Positions 4,224 through 7,151 of a stretch of DNA of 7,151 nucleotides are shown here, piece after piece. The notes under the pieces are model-generated. The model had not been told where the DNA came from, did not search any database, and saw only the letters and a program-made list of their open reading frames with translations. Position 1 is the stretch's first letter. Each line of letters starts with the position of its first letter. The translations under genes and the position numbers were made by a program. This DNA is from Spirochaetaceae bacterium (GTDB lineage: Bacteria > Spirochaetota > Spirochaetia > SZUA-6 > RPPD01), in NCBI GenBank assembly GCA_003818675.1, contig RPPD01000108.1:1-7151 (forward strand), read 5' to 3'.

Positions 4224-7151
4224 ATGAAGGCTTTCAGACTGTTTGTTTCTATTGTAATGATGATATCGGTTCTGTCCTGCGTAAACACACCATCAGCCGG
4301 AGGCAATGCTGCGGAGCGAAACCCGGGACAGTCTGCTGAACGCCAAACTGGCAGAAACAGCCGCGACAATGCGGCTGTTTCCAGCTGGGAAACCCCTGCG
4401 GGGAACACCCCGTCATCGGTGATCCAGGACGTCTATGTCGTTCTGGGCAGGCCGACGACGACATCTATCGCCGCACGCGTGATCATCCCCGCAGGCTCTC
4501 CCGCCGTTATAGAATATGGAAGCACTTCCGGCTCCTACACACAAAAGACGGTGGAAATCAAGTCCAGCCGCGAAACACCGGCTACGTTCGTTCTTTCAGG
4601 ACTGAAATCCGACAGCCGTTACTATTACCGCGTGCGCTATACCGCGGCCGGGGTCGCGAAGACAACGCCTGAACACTCCTTCATAACCGCGCGCACCGGC
4701 TCCAGCCCCTACACCTTTGTCATTCAGTCGGATTCGCATCTGCTCAACAAGGCGGACAAACCGCTGTATGCCCAGGACATGGCGGACATGGCTGCTCTCA
4801 AACCGGATTTCTTCTTTGATCTTGGAGACACATTCCTCGCCGACAAGGATCCCGCCACGCCATATTCCGTTATCAATAGCATCTATTACGAGCAGCTTCC
4901 GTATCTCTCCGCGGTGGCGCAGAGTTCGCCCCTCTTCCTGGTCATCGGGAACCATGAGGGCGAGTACGGCTATCTGTTGAACAACACAAAGGACAACATG
5001 TCCGTGTATTCCGCGCTCTCGCGCAAGCAGTTCTATCCCAATCCCGTACCTGACAGCTTTTATTCCGGCAACACCGCAAGCGAGCCCTTTATTGGCCAGC
5101 CGGAGAATTACTACGCATTTACCTGGGGCGATACGCTCTATGTCGCACTCGATCCCTATCGTTATACATTGAAGGACCCTGCCCAGACCCGCGACTCGTG
5201 GGACTGGACCATCGGCGACGCGCAATACAAGTGGTTCAAAGCGACCCTTGAGTCCAGCACGGCAAAATACAAGTTTGTCTTTGCACACCATGCGATCGGG
5301 AACATCCGGGGAGGCGCCAAGGTCGCCGGCCTCTTTGAATGGGGCGGACAGGACCAGCGGGGTAAAAACCTCCTCGCTGAAAAACGGCCCGGATGGACGA
5401 AATCCATCCAGCAAATCATGAACGACACACATGTTACGATCTTCTTCCAGGGCCATGACCATATCTTTTCCCGTGAAAAGGCGGGAGACGTCGTCTACCA
5501 GACCCTGCCCAAGCCCGCCGAGAAGATACCGGATCAGGAGAGCAATGTCTCCTATTATGAGGGAGGCGACAACCAGATCAACACAGGTTTTCTGCAAGTA
5601 AGCGTTTCTCCGCAGAATGTCCGGGTGGATTATCACCGGCCGTATGTTGCGGGCATGCCCGACAACAAGGACATCGGCATTGTCTATTCGTACACAGTGG
5701 ATTCCGCAGGCAAGGTCACTGTTCTCAAAAAGACCGATGACACTGCCGCGTTTGCGGCATACGGCGGAGGACCCAAGGATACCGAAGGGGATTCCGGGCG
5801 AACGGGAAGGCAGAACCAGGACAGGGGCAACCGGGGTTCGGCGGACTCCAGGGATAATAGCCCTTCCGGCATCGTGAACATCGGGATGTCGGGCGCGCTT
5901 GACGGCCTGACGCTGATAGGAAGCCCCACTGACTCGGGAATCACCCTGAGCACGGCGTTTGACAAAGCCGTTCGCTACTACTACGAGTACGGAACAGCCT
6001 CAGGCAGCCTGGGCTCAAGAACGCAGGAAAATAAAGCCACTGCCGGATCAACAGCAACGGAAGTACTCTCCGGATTAAAGCCCGCCACGACCTACTATTA
6101 CAGACTCATGACAGCAGCCGAAGGCGCGCAGTCATTTACAGCCTCCACGACAAACCATTTTGTCACGCGGAAACCCGCGGGGACCCCGTTCACTTTCACC
6201 ATTGAGGCTGATCCGCACCTTGACGAGAATTCAAGCCAGCAGGTCTACGAAAGCGAATTGAACCTGATGGCCAAAGACAACCCGGATTTCATGATCGACC
6301 TGGGCGATTCGTCCATGGCGGAAAAACTGGCAACGGACACCGCGAGTTACACCGAGCGCAACAAGCTCCTGCGCTCCTATTGGGACAACATCGGCGGCTC
6401 TGTCCCGTTTTTCATGGTGATCGGAAACCATGACGGCGAACACGGCGGGAGGATTTCGGGAACCAGGCCCTCGGGCGATCAGGCCGCCGCTATCAGGCGT
6501 ACATGGTTTCCAAACCCCTCACCCGCGGCCGGGAGCATGTACTCCGGCCTGCGCGATACCATATACGCCTTTGAATGGAGTGACGCGCTCTTCATTGTCC
6601 TTGATCCGTATATCAACACGAACAAGTCCGCCACGGACAACTGGTCCTGGACACTGGGCAAGGCCCAGTATGACTGGCTGGCCTCGGTGCTGAAAAACTC
6701 GCAGGCAAAATACCGGTTTGTCTTTATACACAACCTGGTGGGAGGAATGGGCAAGGATGCGCGTGGCGGTGCCGATTATGCCGGGATGTTTGAATGGGGC
6801 GGAAAGAATCCGGACGGAACTGATGGATTCGCGGCAAAACGCCCGGGATGGGAAATGCCAATCCACGCGCTCTTTGTCAAATACAAAGTCGATATAGTTT
6901 TTCATGGACACGACCACCTCTACGCCAAGGAAGAGAAGGACGGGATAATCTACCAGTGCGTTCCACAGCCGTCCCTGGCCAGGTCGCAGACCATGAGCGC
7001 CGCGAGCGCCGCGGAATACGGCTATACGCACGGGACCTTTCTCCCCGCGCCCGGATATCTCCGCCTGAGTGTCACCCCACAGCAGACCAAGGTGGAGTTG
7101 GTGCAGGGGACTGAAGGCAAGATTGCAGATATATATACAATCAAGCCGTAA
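4224..7151 (+). CDS. Lipoprotein with two tandem FN3-like/metallophosphoesterase units
   Basis: Predicted 975-residue membrane-anchored phosphoesterase. The signal peptide ends in a lipobox, VLSC, with Cys19 as the likely lipidated residue. A polar linker (20-66) leads to unit 1: a purple-acid-phosphatase-N/fibronectin-III-like domain (about 68-155) and a calcineurin-type phosphoesterase (about 162-435) with metal-site motifs DSH (170-172), GD (201-202), GNHE (242-245), His355 and GHDH (410-413). A second polar linker (about 515-548) leads to unit 2: an FN3-like domain (about 550-648) and a phosphoesterase with DPH (663-665), GD (694-695), GNHD (734-737), His836 and GHDH (895-898). Both sites look complete, so both halves could be catalytic, hydrolysing phosphate mono- or diesters in the envelope; the substrate is not readable. 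The Tyr that binds iron in true purple acid phosphatases (GDxxY) is Leu205 and Met698 here. GGAGGT (4214-4219) precedes ATG 4224. The gene lies 13 bases after the exported protein gene. Confidence 0.9.
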   Translation: MKAFRLFVSIVMMISVLSCVNTPSAGGNAAERNPGQSAERQTGRNSRDNAAVSSWETPAGNTPSSVIQDVYVVLGRPTTTSIAARVIIPAGSPAVIEYGSTSGSYTQKTVEIKSSRETPATFVLSGLKSDSRYYYRVRYTAAGVAKTTPEHSFITARTGSSPYTFVIQSDSHLLNKADKPLYAQDMADMAALKPDFFFDLGDTFLADKDPATPYSVINSIYYEQLPYLSAVAQSSPLFLVIGNHEGEYGYLLNNTKDNMSVYSALSRKQFYPNPVPDSFYSGNTASEPFIGQPENYYAFTWGDTLYVALDPYRYTLKDPAQTRDSWDWTIGDAQYKWFKATLESSTAKYKFVFAHHAIGNIRGGAKVAGLFEWGGQDQRGKNLLAEKRPGWTKSIQQIMNDTHVTIFFQGHDHIFSREKAGDVVYQTLPKPAEKIPDQESNVSYYEGGDNQINTGFLQVSVSPQNVRVDYHRPYVAGMPDNKDIGIVYSYTVDSAGKVTVLKKTDDTAAFAAYGGGPKDTEGDSGRTGRQNQDRGNRGSADSRDNSPSGIVNIGMSGALDGLTLIGSPTDSGITLSTAFDKAVRYYYEYGTASGSLGSRTQENKATAGSTATEVLSGLKPATTYYYRLMTAAEGAQSFTASTTNHFVTRKPAGTPFTFTIEADPHLDENSSQQVYESELNLMAKDNPDFMIDLGDSSMAEKLATDTASYTERNKLLRSYWDNIGGSVPFFMVIGNHDGEHGGRISGTRPSGDQAAAIRRTWFPNPSPAAGSMYSGLRDTIYAFEWSDALFIVLDPYINTNKSATDNWSWTLGKAQYDWLASVLKNSQAKYRFVFIHNLVGGMGKDARGGADYAGMFEWGGKNPDGTDGFAAKRPGWEMPIHALFVKYKVDIVFHGHDHLYAKEEKDGIIYQCVPQPSLARSQTMSAASAAEYGYTHGTFLPAPGYLRLSVTPQQTKVELVQGTEGKIADIYTIKP
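4354..4412 (+). other. Strong hairpin and competing GC hairpins inside the lipoprotein linker coding region
   Basis: A perfect 11-base-pair stem is formed by 4354-4364 and 4371-4381 (GAAACAGCCGC against its complement, loop GACAAT). Just after it, CCCC (4393-4396) can pair with GGGG (4400-4403), or that GGGG can pair instead with CCCC (4408-4411), so the two small hairpins exclude each other. This is about 130 bases into the gene, in codons for the poorly constrained N-terminal linker. No T-run follows, so it is not a standard intrinsic terminator. Whether it affects translation, mRNA decay or nothing is unknown. Confidence 0.45.
4425..5723 (+). repeat. FN3-like plus phosphoesterase unit, copy 1
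   Basis: Protein-level duplicate of 5871-7148 (residues about 68-500). Shared landmarks besides the metal-binding motifs are EYGS/EYGT in the FN3-like domain, LSGLK, YYYR, LDPY, AQYKW/AQYDW, AKYKFVF/AKYRFVF, FEWGG and KRPGW. Boundaries are approximate. Confidence 0.85.
5871..7148 (+). repeat. FN3-like plus phosphoesterase unit, copy 2
   Basis: Second unit, residues about 550-975, in the same domain order as copy 1. Local differences from copy 1 are GNHD for GNHE, His836-Asn837 for His355-His356, and a shorter stretch before the LDPY strand. It runs to the end of the protein with no further domain. Confidence 0.85.

Noticed and set aside
4596..5636. Long open frame on the minus strand (346 codons)
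   Set aside because: It is antisense to the first FN3/phosphoesterase unit, whose metal motifs prove the sense frame. GC-rich third positions commonly leave such antisense frames open.
6519..7031. Open frame on the minus strand (170 codons)
   Set aside because: It is antisense to the second phosphoesterase unit, as with the first; no motif or convincing start signal.

Overview
The window holds four protein-coding genes, all on the + strand. It has no RNA genes, insertion sequences, CRISPR arrays or replication signals that I can see. It suggests a Gram-negative-type (outer-membrane) bacterium: there is an N-terminal signal peptide on one product, a lipoprotein signal on another, and strong AAGGAGG/GGAGGT-type ribosome binding sites. 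Composition is moderately GC-rich, more so in the last two genes. The phylum cannot be fixed from this sequence.

Layout. (1) Positions 2-1747 carry the 3' part of an ABC-F ATPase that I recognise as Uup. The window opens just before its first Walker A motif, so only a short N-terminus is missing. (2) After a 78-base gap comes an extended-SDR NAD-dependent epimerase/dehydratase (1826-2788). The gap holds a good sigma-70-like promoter whose start region is covered by an imperfect palindrome of the TetR/FadR operator type. (3) After a 138-base gap comes an exported, mostly helical protein of unrecognised function (2927-4210). It is built from two copies of one module, and each copy carries LTxxQ-like motifs reminiscent of the Spy/CpxP group. 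(4) Only 13 bases later comes a large predicted lipoprotein (4224-7151). It contains two successive units of linker, fibronectin-III/purple-acid-phosphatase-N-like domain and calcineurin-type metallophosphoesterase domain. Its stop codon is the last three bases of the window.

How they fit together. uup and the SDR gene look like independent cytoplasmic genes; the SDR gene appears to have its own repressible promoter. Genes 3 and 4 look like a two-gene operon for the cell envelope. Both products are exported, and both consist of an internal tandem duplication. That pairing is the most unusual thing in the window. A likely job is envelope phosphate-ester metabolism with a helical partner protein, but this is inference: neither substrate nor interaction can be read from the sequence.
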